A stretch of 64,000 nucleotides of DNA from Prorocentrum cordatum (Eukaryota > Sar > Dinophyceae > Prorocentrales > Prorocentraceae), in contig CAUYUJ010022444.1 of assembly GCA_963575745.1 (NCBI GenBank), forward strand, positions 1 through 64,000. Direction: 5' to 3'. The notes below the pieces were generated by a model. The model searched no databases. It was not told the origin of the DNA and saw only the letters and a program-made list of their open reading frames with translations. Made by a program: the position numbers and the translations under genes. Below, one piece after another: positions 1-10,880 of the stretch (position 1 is its first letter; every line of letters starts with the position of its first letter).

Positions 1-95
1 GCAGTCCATGCCGATCTATGTTGTGTAATCGACGTGGTGCACTCTATGCGGTGCAATCTATGCGGTGCAATTCACTTTGACCGTCTTGAAGCTGT
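1..95. repeat. Short tandem repeat, GTGGTGCAATC type
   Basis: Degenerate ~15 bp units built on GTGGTGCAATCTATG run from the window edge. The same motif reappears at 1586-1680, so the two blocks are one family separated by about 1.5 kb. No coding potential is evident. Confidence 0.5.
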
Positions 96-164
96 CCTCT
101 CTACTGCTCGTGCAAACATCCCACCCTCCCACCCGCAACTTGGTCGCAAGACCTCTTAAGACAA

Positions 165-905
165 GACCGTGACGGTAGGTACCACATGGCACTTGGCCAC
201 GACACCGACGCCGACGACGACAGCGACAACGACGACGACGGCGCCGCAGACACCGACTACGACGACACCGCCGACGTCGACGTCGACGAAGACGACGACG
301 CCGACGCCGACGACGACGAAGACGACGACGACGTCGCCAACGGAGACGACGACGAGGGAGGAGAAAAAACGACGACGGCGACAACGACGACACCGACGAT
401 GGAGGAGGGAAGACGGCGACGACGCCAACGACGAAGAAGGAGGAAGGACGGCGACGCCGACGACGACAACGACGAGGGAGGAGGGAAGACGACGACTATG
501 ACAACGACGACGAAGACGACGACGACGGCGACAACGACGACAACGACGAAGGGAGGGAGGGACGGTCGACGAAGCGAACGACGGAAGAAGGAGGAAGGGA
601 CGGTCGACGCCGAACACGGCACGACGAGGGAGGAGGGAAGACGACGGGACGACGACAACGACCGCGACGCGACGGCGACGAAATAGGAGGGGACCGACGA
701 CGAGACGCCGACGACGGAACGACGACGACGGACGAGGAGGAGGAGGAAGGACGACCACGGCGACCAACGACGACGGAAACGACCCCGACGCCAAAGACGG
801 ACGACGACGACGAACACGAGGAAAGACAGAGGACGACGTAGGCGACGACGACGGCGACAACGACGCGGGAGGAGGAAGACGACGACGACGCAAGAGCGCG
901 CGCGC
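165..905. repeat. GAC/GGA low-complexity block
   Basis: About 740 bp made almost entirely of GAC, GGA and ACG triplets. Every frame is open for long stretches simply because the triplets contain no stop codon, so the apparent Asp/Thr/Arg-rich or Val/Ser-rich peptides are not evidence of genes. Confidence 0.85.
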
Positions 906-1375
906 ACGCTTTTGTTGAAAATCCGTGTTGCGAAACCTTGTGTTTTTTTTGCAAGTTTTTTGGACACACGATTTTGAAATCTTTCCGAAACCGATGGGTT
1001 TTGAAGGTTTTCGGCATACGCGCGCGACGACGCGCCGTGTGCACTTCGTCCCATTTTTTGCAGAGGGTTCCCGCGACGGCACACGCGCAAGGGCGTTCGA
1101 CAGATTTCGACATGCGCGCGCGCGCGAAGCCCGTTTGGTAGCATTTTGTGAAAATCTTGAAAAACCTATGGTTTTCCTGAGATTTCGCAAGAGCTCGCGC
1201 GGAAACTTGTTTAACAAATCAGTGTTGCGAAACCCTGTGTGGTTTGTATGTTTTTTGGGAAACTCGATTGCGAAATCCTTCCGGCACCGAAGGTTTTTGA
1301 AGGATTTCGGCATGCGCGCGCGACGACGCGCGCGTGTGCACTTCGTCACATTTTTTGCAAGGGATTCGCGAACAA
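905..1375. repeat. Imperfect tandem duplication, ~298 bp period
   Basis: GTGTTGCGAAACC occurs at 924 and 1222, and the GC-rich CGCGCGACGACGCGC segment near 1020 recurs near 1317, giving an offset of about 297-298 bp. A partial third copy lies between them around 1100-1195. The units are less GC-rich than the surroundings. No gene was recognised. Confidence 0.75.
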
Positions 1376-1585
1376 GTGTTATGTTAGAACAAAGAATGTC
1401 AGCGCATAGTATTTTTTACCAGGGACCCTCAGGGGGGGATACCAGTTGGCCTGGGACATTGTGATTTCATATTTAGGATGGACATGTGGTCAGAATCATA
1501 TCTGATTCACATACCCACATACCCGAAAAGGGGGAGTGATAACGCCGGGGGGGGGGGATAGATCCTATTCTGTTTTTAGAAAGGA

Positions 1586-1680
1586 GAATCTATGTTGTAC
1601 AATCTGTGTGATGCAATCGACGTGGTGCAACATATGCGGTGTAATCTGTGTGGTGCAATCTATGTTGTACAATCTAAGCG
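1586..1680. repeat. Short tandem repeat, GTGGTGCAATC type (second block)
   Basis: Repeats of TATGTTGTACAATC and GTGGTGCAATC, matching the block at the window start. It runs directly into the 67 bp minisatellite that follows. Confidence 0.6.
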
Positions 1681-1942
1681 GCGACTGGGCGGCGACGGCG
1701 AGCACGGAACCGCCAGACCGGCACCCAGGCCCAGACGACGGGCGGAGACGAGGCGGCGACGGGGTGGCGACGGCGAAGACATATCCGCCAGACTAGCAAT
1801 CAGGCCCAGACGACGGGGGGCGACGACGGCGAACACGGAGCCGCCAGACTGACAATCAGGCCCAAACGACGGGCGGCGACGAGGCGGCGACGGGGCGGCG
1901 ACGGCGAGCACGGAACCGCCACACCGACATCCAGGGCTAGTT
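1681..1942. repeat. Minisatellite, ~67 bp unit, 4 copies
   Basis: Four units begin at about 1681, 1751, 1818 and 1884. Each has GGCGGCGACGGCGA, then GAACCGCCAGAC, then CAGGCCCAGACGACGGG. The last unit is truncated. Confidence 0.85.
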
Positions 1943-2084
1943 CCTCAGAAGAGAAATGCGAAACCCTAAGTGCAAGCGCTGTGTGGGGGAAAATGCAGGC
2001 CGCGGGTTGATACATTCTCCATTCTTCGTTCCCTCCAGCCGGAATCTTCAAAATCATGGCTTGCAGTGCCCTGGTTTCAGGGGC

Positions 2085-2270
2085 CCTGATATCCCTCGAC
2101 CTCCGCCTTGCGCACCTTCCCAGCGGCAGGTGCCGCGCAGCGGCCGCCTCCAGCACGGCCGCAGTGGCGGCCGTCCTCGAGGTCGCAGCGGCGGTCTCGG
2201 CGGTTGCCGCGGCCGCGCCGCGGCGGCACCTGCTGCGCGGAAGGCTCGGTAGGTGGAGTTCGAGAGCCTG
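2085..2270. repeat. Dispersed GC-rich repeat R-A, copy 1
   Basis: A GC-rich segment ending in CTGCTGCGCGGAAGGCTCGG that recurs at 33914-34015 and 36010-36190. Its ends form an imperfect inverted repeat: CTCGACCTCCGCCTT near 2096 against AGGTGGAGTTCGAG near 2250. This suggests a MITE-like element. Ala/Arg-rich peptides read from it reflect base composition. Confidence 0.7.
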
Positions 2271-4030
2271 ATCTCTGCTCCTTTGCGCCCTGCCGGCCAC
2301 GGCCGCACAGAGCCCCGTGGCGCAGCCCACGTGCCACGGTGCCCTGCTGGCCACGGCCACGAGGCCAATGGGCGCCCTCGATCCGGAATGGCAGCGCAAG
2401 AGAGCATGCCAACGACGGGGTCGAGGGGGAACGATACAGGGGGACGAGAAGGGGGGGACCGGCTCGCCGGGGAAAGCATCGACCTGGCATCGATACGCCT
2501 CCGATGGATCGGCGACAGGCCCCCGACGGCGAAACCACATGTTCATGGGCGGGGGCCAACGGGCCCATGTCTGCGATGAGTTGGCGATGGGGGGCCGCTG
2601 CGTCCCCCCCCCCGGAACCGTCGGCGGTGGACAAACCTCCCTTTAGTAGACCTCCCCTTAGCGAAAACGGCCTGGGACCGAAACCGACGGACCTGGACCC
2701 GCAGAAATGACGGCCGCGACGCCCTCTCGCGAACCGAGAACGGCCAATTCCTTAATCGACGTGTCAGGGGGAAGAAGGTCTATCCGCCCCCGAAACCTAT
2801 CCCTCCCCAGCGCTGCCCCTGGTCGGGGCTCTTGCCCGAGCGAGCCAGCCGGAGACTGGGCGGTTGCGCGCCCGGCTCGGGGCGCAGGCTCGGCAACCGC
2901 GCTCCTGCCGCTCTCCTCCCCCCTTCCGTCCCGCTGGGGGCGAGCGAGGCGGGCGGGGAGGAGGCCCACGGAGGCCCCGAGCAGAAGCCAGACGTCGAAA
3001 GACCTCGGTCCTCGAACTACATCCCCCTTTCAGTTTTTGCTTGTGTGTGTGTGTGTGTGCGAGACTGTTTCTTGCTTGTTCTAACTTTCAGATCTGAAGC
3101 TAACTCTCGTTGATCCCCTCTGGTGCACTGTGTGATTTTACGATTCAGGCGCTCCTCCCGGACATCCGGACGGCGCGACGAACGTGCTCCTTGCGGGATC
3201 GCAGCCGGGATATTTCGTCGTGCCGAGGTCCGTCGAGCCGACCCTCTGTTTCTGCCGCTTGTTCTTCTGCTCCTACCCCCACCCCATCATGTCAATCCCT
3301 GCCGTGCTCCAACCTTCTCTCTCTATCAGTTGTCCCTTCCCTCCTCCCTTCCCCTGTTCCAGGAGCTACGAAAGTTACGCGTGGCAGGTACAAAAGACAT
3401 ACCCCCGAGGGTGCTATAGCCATAGACGACAGGGGCGGGTATCGACGGTTTGGGATATACATGTCGAATGACACGCGAGCAAATAAAAACAAGCAGTTTT
3501 AAAATTGCACTTTCTTGGAACATGGATATCACTGGTCCCCCCACTGGTGCACATGGAATTTGTATCCATTGGAGGGCCCTCCTCGGGGCTCGCTTTTTAT
3601 TAAAGAAAAGTTTTGTGCTCAAATTGTGTTCTTGCCCCCCGGCTACACCAACAACACAAGAACGTCGACTCACGCCGAATACTTCCTCACAAAATATTCC
3701 AAGATCGCGCTCTCCGGCGGCACTTCCTCTTTATTTAAACAGGAATAGCGCTCTCACGTGGGAAGTCCTAACAATTATTCGAACCCCTGCGCCCTCGACG
3801 CTCAGGAACCAGGCTCTCGCTTTGGCCTTTCTCACGATTTACTTGGGAATCGCGCTATCGCTCGAAACTTCCTCGTGATTCATGCAGGACGTGCGCTTCA
3901 GCAACCCGCCTGCTCGACCTGGCCCGTCTTTAAACAAAACATGTGTACCCAGATGTACTAGATCGTAACCCCCCGCTGCGGATCCAGGCTATTCGCGAGG
4001 AATCACTTTGCGGGTAGTGGGGCGCGCCTG
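2271..4030. other. No recognisable feature
   Basis: About 1.75 kb of mixed-composition sequence. A (TG)n run lies at 3043-3060. No repeat shared with the rest of the window and no protein family was recognised on either strand. Confidence 0.5.
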
Positions 4031-4033
4031 TCT

Positions 4034-4221
4034 ACAGTCGGACTAGGTCACCTAGGCCAGCACCCTTCAAGAATATGAGACCCTCCGACGGCCAAGACAC
4101 ACAGAACATCCAAGGGTGCCCCCCCCACAGGATGCACGAAACACAGAAAATCCAACAAGCACGAAGAAACTTTGGAGACCCTCCCTGAACCGATCTCGAT
4201 CTTACACCTCGGTCCGACTGT
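4034..4221. repeat. Dispersed repeat R-B, copy 1
   Basis: A ~185 bp segment starting CAGTCGGACTAGG and ending CCTCGGTCCGACTG, so the ends are inverted. Internal landmarks are GAGACCCTCCGACGGCCAA and the GAACATCCAAGGG segment. Homologous copies lie at 34025-34200, 34672-34985 (interrupted), 35383-35433 (end only) and 37571-37740. In two other copies homology runs past the right end, so the true boundary is uncertain. Confidence 0.75.
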
Positions 4222-4405
4222 GATGGAACGCGCCTGTCCACCCGTCGTTCATTTCTAATCGCGCTCGTTCCTAATCGCGCTCGTTTCTCATTGTTCCTGG
4301 CCCCCATGGTGGCCACGAAGAGGCCCAGGACGGAACAATTTGAAATGAAAGGATCTTGGCCCCCCAAAAAATCATAGACCTTCAGGTAAGTAGGAATGAA
4401 CATAA

Positions 4406-4597
4406 GGGAACAAAAGTTACATAAACATAAAAACTCGGAGGTCCGCGCGAATTTCTCGGATCGGCGCTGGGGCCCCCCGGCAGCGCCTCCGGCGCCGCCC
4501 CTGGCGCGCTCCGCGCGCCAGGGAGGGGGGTCCAGCGCCGATCCGAGAAATCCCCGCGGACCTTCGAGTTTTTATGTTTATGCCACTTTTTGTTCTC
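4406..4597. mobile_element. Foldback element M2, copy 1
   Basis: A long near-perfect palindrome. The left arm (4406-4472) includes ATAAACATAAAAACTCG and TTCTCGGATCGGCGCTGG; the right arm (4531-4597) is its reverse complement. The ~58 bp centre is very GC-rich and contains CCTGGCGCGC. A copy in the opposite orientation lies at 61478-61612. No open frame is present, so this is a non-autonomous MITE-like element. A target-site duplication could not be assigned. Confidence 0.8.
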
Positions 4598-4777
4598 CTA
4601 GAGCAATGTCTACCCCTTACCGCCCGCCCCAGGCATCGTGAACAATCACGGCGCCGGATGCCTAGGATGCTGCCTCGAGGGGTCTGCAGGGGCCGCAGCG
4701 ATCGCCTGAGGCCTCTGGAGGCCTCGGAAGGCCCAGAAAGACCAGGACCAGAAGCGCCCAACAGCCTCGATCTTCCG

Positions 4778-4823
4778 ATAAGGAGGAGGAGGAGGAGGAG
4801 GAGGAGGAGGAGGAGGAGGAGGA
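4778..4823. repeat. (GGA)n microsatellite
   Basis: About fifteen uninterrupted GGA triplets. Confidence 0.95.
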
Positions 4824-5037
4824 GGGGACAGAATGAGCAGTGTCTACCCCTTACCGCCCGCCCCGGGCATCGTGAACAATCACGGCGCCCCGGATGCCTG
4901 GGATGCTGGCCCGGCGCAGGCCGCCGGAGGGCCCCCCGCCTCGAGGCCCAGGACAGAACAAATCAGAAATGAAAGCTTCTTGCCCCTCCAAAAAATCAAA
5001 GATCTTCGAACAATTAGGAATGAACGATGTCTACCCA

Positions 5038-5237
5038 TTATCGGGCCTGCCCCCCTACAGGGGGAGCTTCGACGAAGAATAAAAAATACCCCACAAATAG
5101 TCAAACAATAATCCAAGGATAGTCTGGGGACTATCTTTTTTTTGGGGGGTATTTTTTGATCTTTTGGGGGTATTTTTTTGTGTATTTTTATTTTCCGTCG
5201 AAAATCTCCCTGTAGGGGGGGGACGCGCCCGACATAA
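5038..5237. mobile_element. Foldback MITE M1, copy 1 (long class, 200 bp)
   Basis: The left arm reads TTATCGGGCCTGCCCCCCTA then GAGCTTCGACGAAG. The right arm is its inverse, ending CGCCCGACATAA. The centre carries TAGTCTGGGGACTA. The element interrupts the ATGTCTACCC/TTACCGCCCG module that is intact at 4605 and 4835, so it is a later insertion. The left end has lost about one base and no clean target duplication remains. Confidence 0.85.
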
Positions 5238-5429
5238 CATTACCGCCCGCCCCGGGCATCGTGAACAACCGCGGTGCCCGCTGCCTGGGATGCTGGCCCG
5301 GCGCAGGCCACCAGAGGGCCCTCCGCCTCGAGGCCGGCGGGGCGTGGCCTCTCTCGCCGAAGCCTTTTTTTTGTTTTTTCTTTTGGTGAAAAACATTTTT
5401 CAATCAATAAAATAAAATATATTTGTTAT

Positions 5430-5750
5430 TTTCCTCCTTTTTGAATAATTTGTTTTTGTTGTTGTTTGTTAGTTTATTTCCGTTGTCAATCTTTGTATTG
5501 GGAAATCATTCTTTTTCACACAATATGAAATACAACATCCACAGCCGCAGACCCCCTCAAAATCTCATACTTTGGGGCACGTCGTCTCAGGATCGCAGCG
5601 GCCCCGACCCTCTTGCGGTCAGCGCGGGGCCCCGTGGCCAGCCTCGTCCAAGAGCTGCGAGGATCGTGCCGGCGGCCTGCCCAGGCACTGCGAATTGCAG
5701 GCCGCCTCTCGCTGGACCTTCCGGCTGAGAGAAGCTCGCTCGTGGCGGCA
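5430..5750. other. No recognisable feature
   Basis: About 320 bp leading into a purine block. The first ~100 bp are T-rich, and no gene or shared repeat was seen. Confidence 0.4.
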
Positions 5751-5754
5751 GGAG

Positions 5755-6285
5755 CGGAGGAAGAGGAGAAGGAGGAGGAGGAGGAGGAGGAGGAGGAGGA
5801 GGAGGAGGGGAGGAGGAGGAGGAGGAACAAGAGGAGGAGGAGGAGGAACAACGGGAGGGGAGGAGGAGGAGGATGAGGAGAAGGAGGAGGAGGAGGGGAG
5901 GAGGAGGAGGAGGAGGAGGAGGAGGAGGAGGAGGAGGTAGGGGAGGAGGGGGAGGGGAGAGGGGGAGGAGAGTGAGGAGGAGGAGGAGGAGGAGGAGGAG
6001 GAGGAGGAGGATGAGGAGGATGGAGGAGGAGGGAGGAGGTGGAGGAGGAGGAGGAGGAGGAGGAGGAGGAGGAGGAGGAGGCAGGAGGAGGAGGAGGAGG
6101 AGAGAGAGGAGGAGGTGGAGGAGGAGGAGGAGGAGTAGGAGGAGGAGGAGGAGGGAGGAGAGGGGGATGGGGAGGAGGAGGGGCAGGAGGAGGAAGGAGG
6201 AGAGGAAAGAGGAGGGGAGGAGGAGGAGGAGGAGGAGGAGGAGGAGGATGAGGAGGAGGAGGAGGGGGAGGAGGAGGAGGGGGCT
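5755..6285. repeat. (GGA)n polypurine block, 530 bp
   Basis: Almost pure GGA on the plus strand with rare T interruptions. Both strands are open for more than 200 codons in several frames purely because of composition. Confidence 0.95.
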
Positions 6286-6419
6286 AGACAAGCTAGGTGC
6301 GCGAGCGTCATATCTGACGTCCTACCCCTCCCTCCCATCCCTTACCATGGCGCTGATTTTCTCTATCCGCGGACTAGTGGGTGGTGGTGCGCGTGCGTGG
6401 GTGCGTGCGTGTGTGCGTG

Positions 6420-6444
6420 GTTGTGGTGGTGGTGGTGGTGGTGG

Positions 6445-6475
<31 letters not shown>

Positions 6476-6504
6476 GGTGGTGGTGGTGCTGGTGGTGGTT
6501 GTGG

Positions 6505-6535
<31 letters not shown>

Positions 6536-6612
6536 GCTGGTGCTGGTGGAGGTGGTGGTGCTGGTGGTGGTTGTGGTGGTGGTGGTGGTGGTGGTGGTGG
6601 TGGTGGTGGTGT
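6420..6612. repeat. (GGT)n microsatellite
   Basis: About 190 bp of GGT with GCT interruptions, preceded by GTGCGTGCGTG. Poly-His or poly-Trp readings are artefacts of composition. Confidence 0.95.
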
Positions 6613-6637
6613 GCGCGTGTGCTATGGCATGGCACGG

Positions 6638-6800
6638 GAAATGACGCCAGCGCTGCAGCGGGAACACGAGTCGAAACGGGCGAAAGCGCGGAAATGAGGC
6701 CAGCGCTGCAGCGGGAGCATGATTCGGAACGAGCGGAAGCACAGAAATGAGGCCAGCGCTGCAGAGGGAACACGATTCGGAACGAGCGGGGCCCGAAAAT
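6638..6800. repeat. Minisatellite, 53 bp unit, 3 copies
   Basis: Units start at 6638, 6691 and 6744 with GAAATGAGGCCAGCGCTGCA followed by GGGAACACGATTCGGAACG. The copies are about 85-90% alike by eye. Confidence 0.9.
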
Positions 6801-7117
6801 GCATGCGAAAACCCAACTCCCGGGAATCCTGTGTGTAAAAAAGCAGGACGCGGGGGGGGGGTCGGCTACTTTCAGGCCGCCATCGGGGGAAGAGGGAGAG
6901 TATTATTCATATTGAATAATTGTAAAGGCCGGGCTCCCAGATCTCCGACGATCCAGCTTCTCAGTCCGCGCGCTCTTCCTCGGCTGGGGCCCCCGGGGGC
7001 CCGTCCTCGCGCCCCCTGGGGCCAGCAGGAACGGATGCGGGGCGCAGGGCTGGCCCCAGGGAAGGGGTCGGGGCCTCTGGGGCAGCCAGCCGAAGCTGGG
7101 TGCAGTCTTGTCTCACG

Positions 7118-7250
7118 CCAGGCCATCGCTCGGACGTCCACTCCCTGTGTTTGTTTCGGTTCCGTGCGTGGTTTTTTCGCCGAATGATCAAGGATGCTCC
7201 TCGATGGTACTCGCCGAAGGAAAAATGCACACGTCCGAACGATGCCAAGA
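7118..7250. repeat. Dispersed repeat R-C, copy 1
   Basis: CCATCGCTCGGACGTCCACT begins a ~100 bp segment that also contains CGTGCGTGG and CCTCGATGGT. Homologues are at 37205-37306 (cut by the N gap) and 57322-57424. In this copy an inverted match of the first motif (ACGTCCGAACGATGCC) lies at 7228-7246, so the element may be a foldback MITE. Confidence 0.75.
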
Positions 7251-7984
7251 CGACAGGCGAGCGCCGACCATGCCCAGAGGTTCAGGCAACCTCGGGGCAG
7301 CGCCCACACGAGCCTGCCTGCCAGGAAGGGCGGCGCCGGAGGGCGGACAGAGAAGCTGTGGGGGCGTCCTCTGTGGCCCAGGCCACCAATCGCCCAATTG
7401 TTCACAAGGTGAGAACTTCCCTTGCAACCAAGGAATAGTTTCAATCAGCTGACGCTGCATCCTCCCGTGGAGCTCAAGCCCGTATATTTTGGGTGATGTT
7501 CTGGCGCCCCAAGGTCTCAATAATCAGTGCCCACGCGAGCTCTCCTCGAGACTTCACGGGATTTCTTCCGAACCTGCAGGGAGCGTTGCGCACGCCACGC
7601 AAACTCAGGTTGGAATGTGGGCGTCCAGGAGGCTCGGAACAACTTGGGCTAAGTTTCGTGGAGGGCACCCGTTGAAGCATTGAGGATGGGAAGCTGCGCG
7701 GTTCTGAGCAAATAAGGCACTCGTGCACCTGCGTGCAAAAGGTCGGATGGGACCGAGGGAGATGACCTGCAGGGACCAGCTGCTGAGAATGTATGGGATG
7801 CGCGGAGGGCTGGGCGTGATCAGGAGGGGATTGATCGAGCAGCGGCAGATGGCGGACCCCACAATGGGTAGCACATCACACAACATGCCAAGACATCATA
7901 CAATTCTAGATGATGCGGCCGTGGATTCTGCCATGCAGCACTTACTACAACCGAACAGACGATTAAGAACAGTATGATTTAATA

Positions 7985-8135
7985 ATCCAGGGGCAATTTC
8001 CTGGTCATTTCTGGAAACAAGCCTGGGCCAAATTCTGTCGCTGACGTTGGAGAGACAGACGAACGTGCTCAAGAAACTTGACCAACGCCCCGGCAAGTTG
8101 GCGCCGAGAACCGTTGGCCTAGCTTTTCGGGATGG
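7985..8135. repeat. Dispersed repeat R-F, copy 1
   Basis: The segment contains ACAAGCCTGGGC, CGAACGTGCTCAAGAA and GTTGGCCTAGCTTTTCGGGA in order. The same motifs in the same order lie at 61250-61385. Confidence 0.7.
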
Positions 8136-8139
8136 GGGA

Positions 8140-9303
8140 GGACAGGGGGGGCGATTACAAGGAGGAGACAGGGCGGGGAAGAGGGGGAGGAGGCGAATGA
8201 GGAGGGGGAAAGATGGAGGGAAGGGAGGGATTGGAAGGAGGGGGAGGCAAACGGGGAGGGGGGAAGTCGGTGGGAAGCGAGGGGGGGGGGGAGACAGGGA
8301 GGAAGGGAGGGGCGGGAGGGGAGGAGGGAGGCGGAAGGGCGGAGGGAGACAGGGCGAGAGGTGCGGGCGGCAAACATGCGGAGGAGGCGGATGCGGCGGA
8401 GGAGGATTCGGCGGCGGCGGTAGGAGGCTGCGTGTAGGAGTGCCGCACTTCCGACGAGTGGCGCGGAGGAGGAGTAGGAGGTAGTGGGAGGAGTAGGAGG
8501 TAGGAGGGGAGGAGGAGAGAGGAGGAGGACGAGGAGGAGAGGAGGCAGGAGCCGGATTATTCTGGCCAAGGAGGAGGAGGCGGGGAGGAGGAGGGGAGGC
8601 ATGAGGAGGAGGCGGAGCAGGAAGAGGAGGAGGGGGAGGAGGAGGAGACTGGGAGGCGGTAGGAGGTAGGATGAGGAGGAGTAGAGTAGTAGGAAGAGGA
8701 GGAGGAGTATGGCGGAGGAGGAGGAGTGAGAGTTGCAGATTGCGTGCGTGATGAGGATGATGAATTGAATGCGGAGGGGGAGGATGATGGAGGAGGAGGT
8801 GCGGATGAGGAGGGGACCCCCAAAAGGAGTGAGGCGTCCATGAGGGGGAGGAGGAGGAGGAGGATGTAGGAGGTATGAGTTGTAGGAGGAGGAGGAGGAG
8901 GAGGAGGAGAGGGAGGGGGGGTCGTGGTCGAAGGATGAGGCGGAGGCGGAGCAGGCGGAGGAGAGAGGAGGCGTCGGAGGAGGAGGATGAAAGGATGGAG
9001 GAGGAGCAGGAAGAGGAGGAGGGAGGGGGAGGAGGAGGAGAAGGAATGAGGAGGAGAAGGAGGAGGAGAAGGAAGAGGAGGAGAGGAGGAGGCGGAGGAG
9101 GAGAGAGGCGGCGGAGGAGGAGAAAAGAGGAGGGGCGAGGCGGAGGAGAGAGGAGGAGAGGAGGAGGAAGGGAGGTAGGAGGAGGAAGGAGGAGGAGAAG
9201 TGGGGGATGAGGAGGAAGGAAGAGGAGGGAGGAGGAGGAGGAGGAGGAGGAGGAGGAGGACGAGGAGGAGGAGGAGGAAGAGGAGGAGGAGGAGGAGGAG
9301 GAG
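8140..9303. repeat. GGA-rich polypurine block, ~1.15 kb
   Basis: A long degenerate GGA/GGGA block with short interruptions, ending in a pure GGA stretch (9230-9302). No gene is supported on either strand. Confidence 0.9.
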
Positions 9304-9895
9304 CTAGTTTCTCGGCTGTGTGTTGCCCGGGCAGCGCGGGCAGATTTCTGCGGCACCCCAGCGATCCACACGCCACGAGCCGCACGCACGCCCCGCGGGC
9401 GCAGGCAGGCGGGAGGCCTGCGCGCGGGCGGCCCTTGTGGGGGACTGTGCGGACGCCCTGCGCGGCCCTGACTGCTGTGAGCTTGGCTGCCCCGATACGC
9501 CGCACTCGACACGCGGTGTAGGGACACGGAGCTCAACACGTACAGTGAAAACGTACAGCAAGGACGGGTGGTAAGGACGCAAGACCCTTGGAGTCCGAAG
9601 TTGGGTTTTTTCGGGCGGCGGGCGACCAGTGATAATGGCGAAGGACGGGCCACAGAGGCAATGGACGCAAGGGGATCCTAGATGAAGGCGCGCGTCCTTA
9701 CTAGGCGCGTTGACTGTATGGACACGGAGCTCAACACGCAGACTGAACGCGCAGGTCTGACGCGATGCGTTCGCGAAAACGTGGGCCAACACGCTGGGCC
9801 AACGCGCAGCGTACTGACACGGACGGCTCGAGCACGGCGCGTGCTGCGCATCGAAGCGGGCGTACCGAGGCAGCTGAGGCAAAGATCTGGCTCTG
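9304..9895. other. No gene; one short direct repeat
   Basis: GGACACGGAGCTCAACACG occurs at about 9531 and 9719. Otherwise nothing was recognised. Confidence 0.4.
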
Positions 9896-10121
9896 CCTGG
9901 AGGCCTCCTGGACGGGGTCCGAGCAGCTGGGGTCGGAGGATCGCGCCGCATCGCCGATGCAGCGCCCATGCATCGGCGATGCATCGGCGATGCACCGGCG
10001 ATGCATCGGCGACTTCGGCGTGAAGCGCATCGGGCTCCTCATCGAGCCGCATCGGCGATGCATTGGCGATGCGGAGCGATCCTCTGACCCCATCTGCTCC
10101 GACCCCATCCAGGCGGCCTAG
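9896..10121. mobile_element. Foldback element M4 with internal GCATCGGCGATGC repeats
   Basis: The left arm (9896-9963) contains GGGTCGGAGGATCGC and CCGCATCGCCGATGC. The right arm (10052-10120) is its reverse complement with about 10% mismatch. The ~90 bp centre consists of tandem GCATCGGCGATGC units, themselves palindromic. No coding region. Most likely a MITE or a cruciform-forming locus; only one copy is in the window. Confidence 0.8.
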
Positions 10122-10544
10122 AACTGTGGCGCACTCCTGGGTCAGGACAGGCTCAGCCGAGAACGAGGGGCACCCCTGGCGGCGCGCACAGGGGGGGTAG
10201 GGGGAGGGGGGGGAACTTCTCTCAGACGGAGGCTGCTTCTCAGAGTTCGCCGGCCCTGCATCTACAGGTGAGGCCCGCGCCTCCTCAGAAGCAGGGGTGC
10301 CTCAAAGACGCCTCCCCCCCGCCCCCTACCCCCCCTTCCGTGCGGGGCCGGCACACCCACTGTTTCGCCACGGGACCACCGCGTGAGCCTCTCACACCAG
10401 CCCCAAGAGATCCCGATGGTTGCAAGATTCTCTGGCGAGGGGTCGCCTCGCAGTGCGAAGCTCGCCTCTTCCTCCTCCTCCTCCTCCTCCTCCTCCTCCT
10501 CCTCCTTCTCCTCCTCCTCCTCGTCCTCCCCCCCAGACCCCCGA

Positions 10545-10715
10545 CGTCATGATTTGTTCATGACGGCTACCCCCAGATGTCTCGACCCATTCCCCAGGAC
10601 AGTTTTTTCATCCCGAGTCGTGCTCTGACGACCCTTAGGCCCAGTGAGGGCCCCCAGCAGCTGAAAATAGCGAACACCCCTCCGTCGTGATTCTTTCGCG
10701 ACCCGAGGGGATCTG
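10545..10715. repeat. Dispersed repeat R-E, copy 1
   Basis: Shared landmarks with 31643-31815 are CGACCCATTCCCCAGG, TCATCCCGAGTCGTGCTCTG and CCGTCGTGATTCTTTCG. Order and spacing are the same over ~170 bp. Confidence 0.8.
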
Positions 10716-10719
10716 CGTC

Positions 10720-10879
10720 CTCCTCCCCCTATTTTGTCCTCCTCCTCTTCCTCCTCTTTTTCCTCCTCCTCCTCCTCCTCCTCCTCTTTTTCCTCTTCCT
10801 CCTCCTCCCCCTCCTCCTTCCTCCTCCTCCTCTTCCTCCTCCTCCTCCCTCCTCCTCCTCCTCCTCCTCCTCCTCTCCT
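10720..10879. repeat. CCT-rich polypyrimidine tract
   Basis: About 150 bp of CCT/CTT ending in CTCCTCTCCTAG immediately before an open frame. This resembles a splice acceptor but may only be a microsatellite edge. A shorter CCT run lies at 10470-10530. Confidence 0.85.
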
Positions 10880-10880
10880 A

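Larger units (their letters stand above)
4305..5345. repeat. Tandem paralogous module, ~230 bp, 3 partial copies
   Basis: The phrase ATGTCTACCCCTTACCGCCC followed by CATCGTGAACAA occurs at ~4605 and ~4835, and split by a foldback element at ~5027 and ~5240. The accompanying GAGGCCCAGGAC and AATTAGGAATGAAC segments recur near 4325 and 4945-5025. The intact copies act as pre-insertion references for the M1 insertion. Confidence 0.8.

Noticed and set aside
186-900. Long Asp/Thr/Arg-rich open frames on both strands
   Set aside because: They follow the GAC/GGA triplet repeat, all frames are open at once and no domain is present.
4385-4390. GTAAGT donor site of a host intron
   Set aside because: An isolated hexamer with no flanking coding sequence or paired acceptor.
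5587-6697. Ser-, Leu-, Gly- and Arg-rich frames of 200-270 codons
   Set aside because: Products of the (GGA)n and (GGT)n tracts, with no start context or domain.
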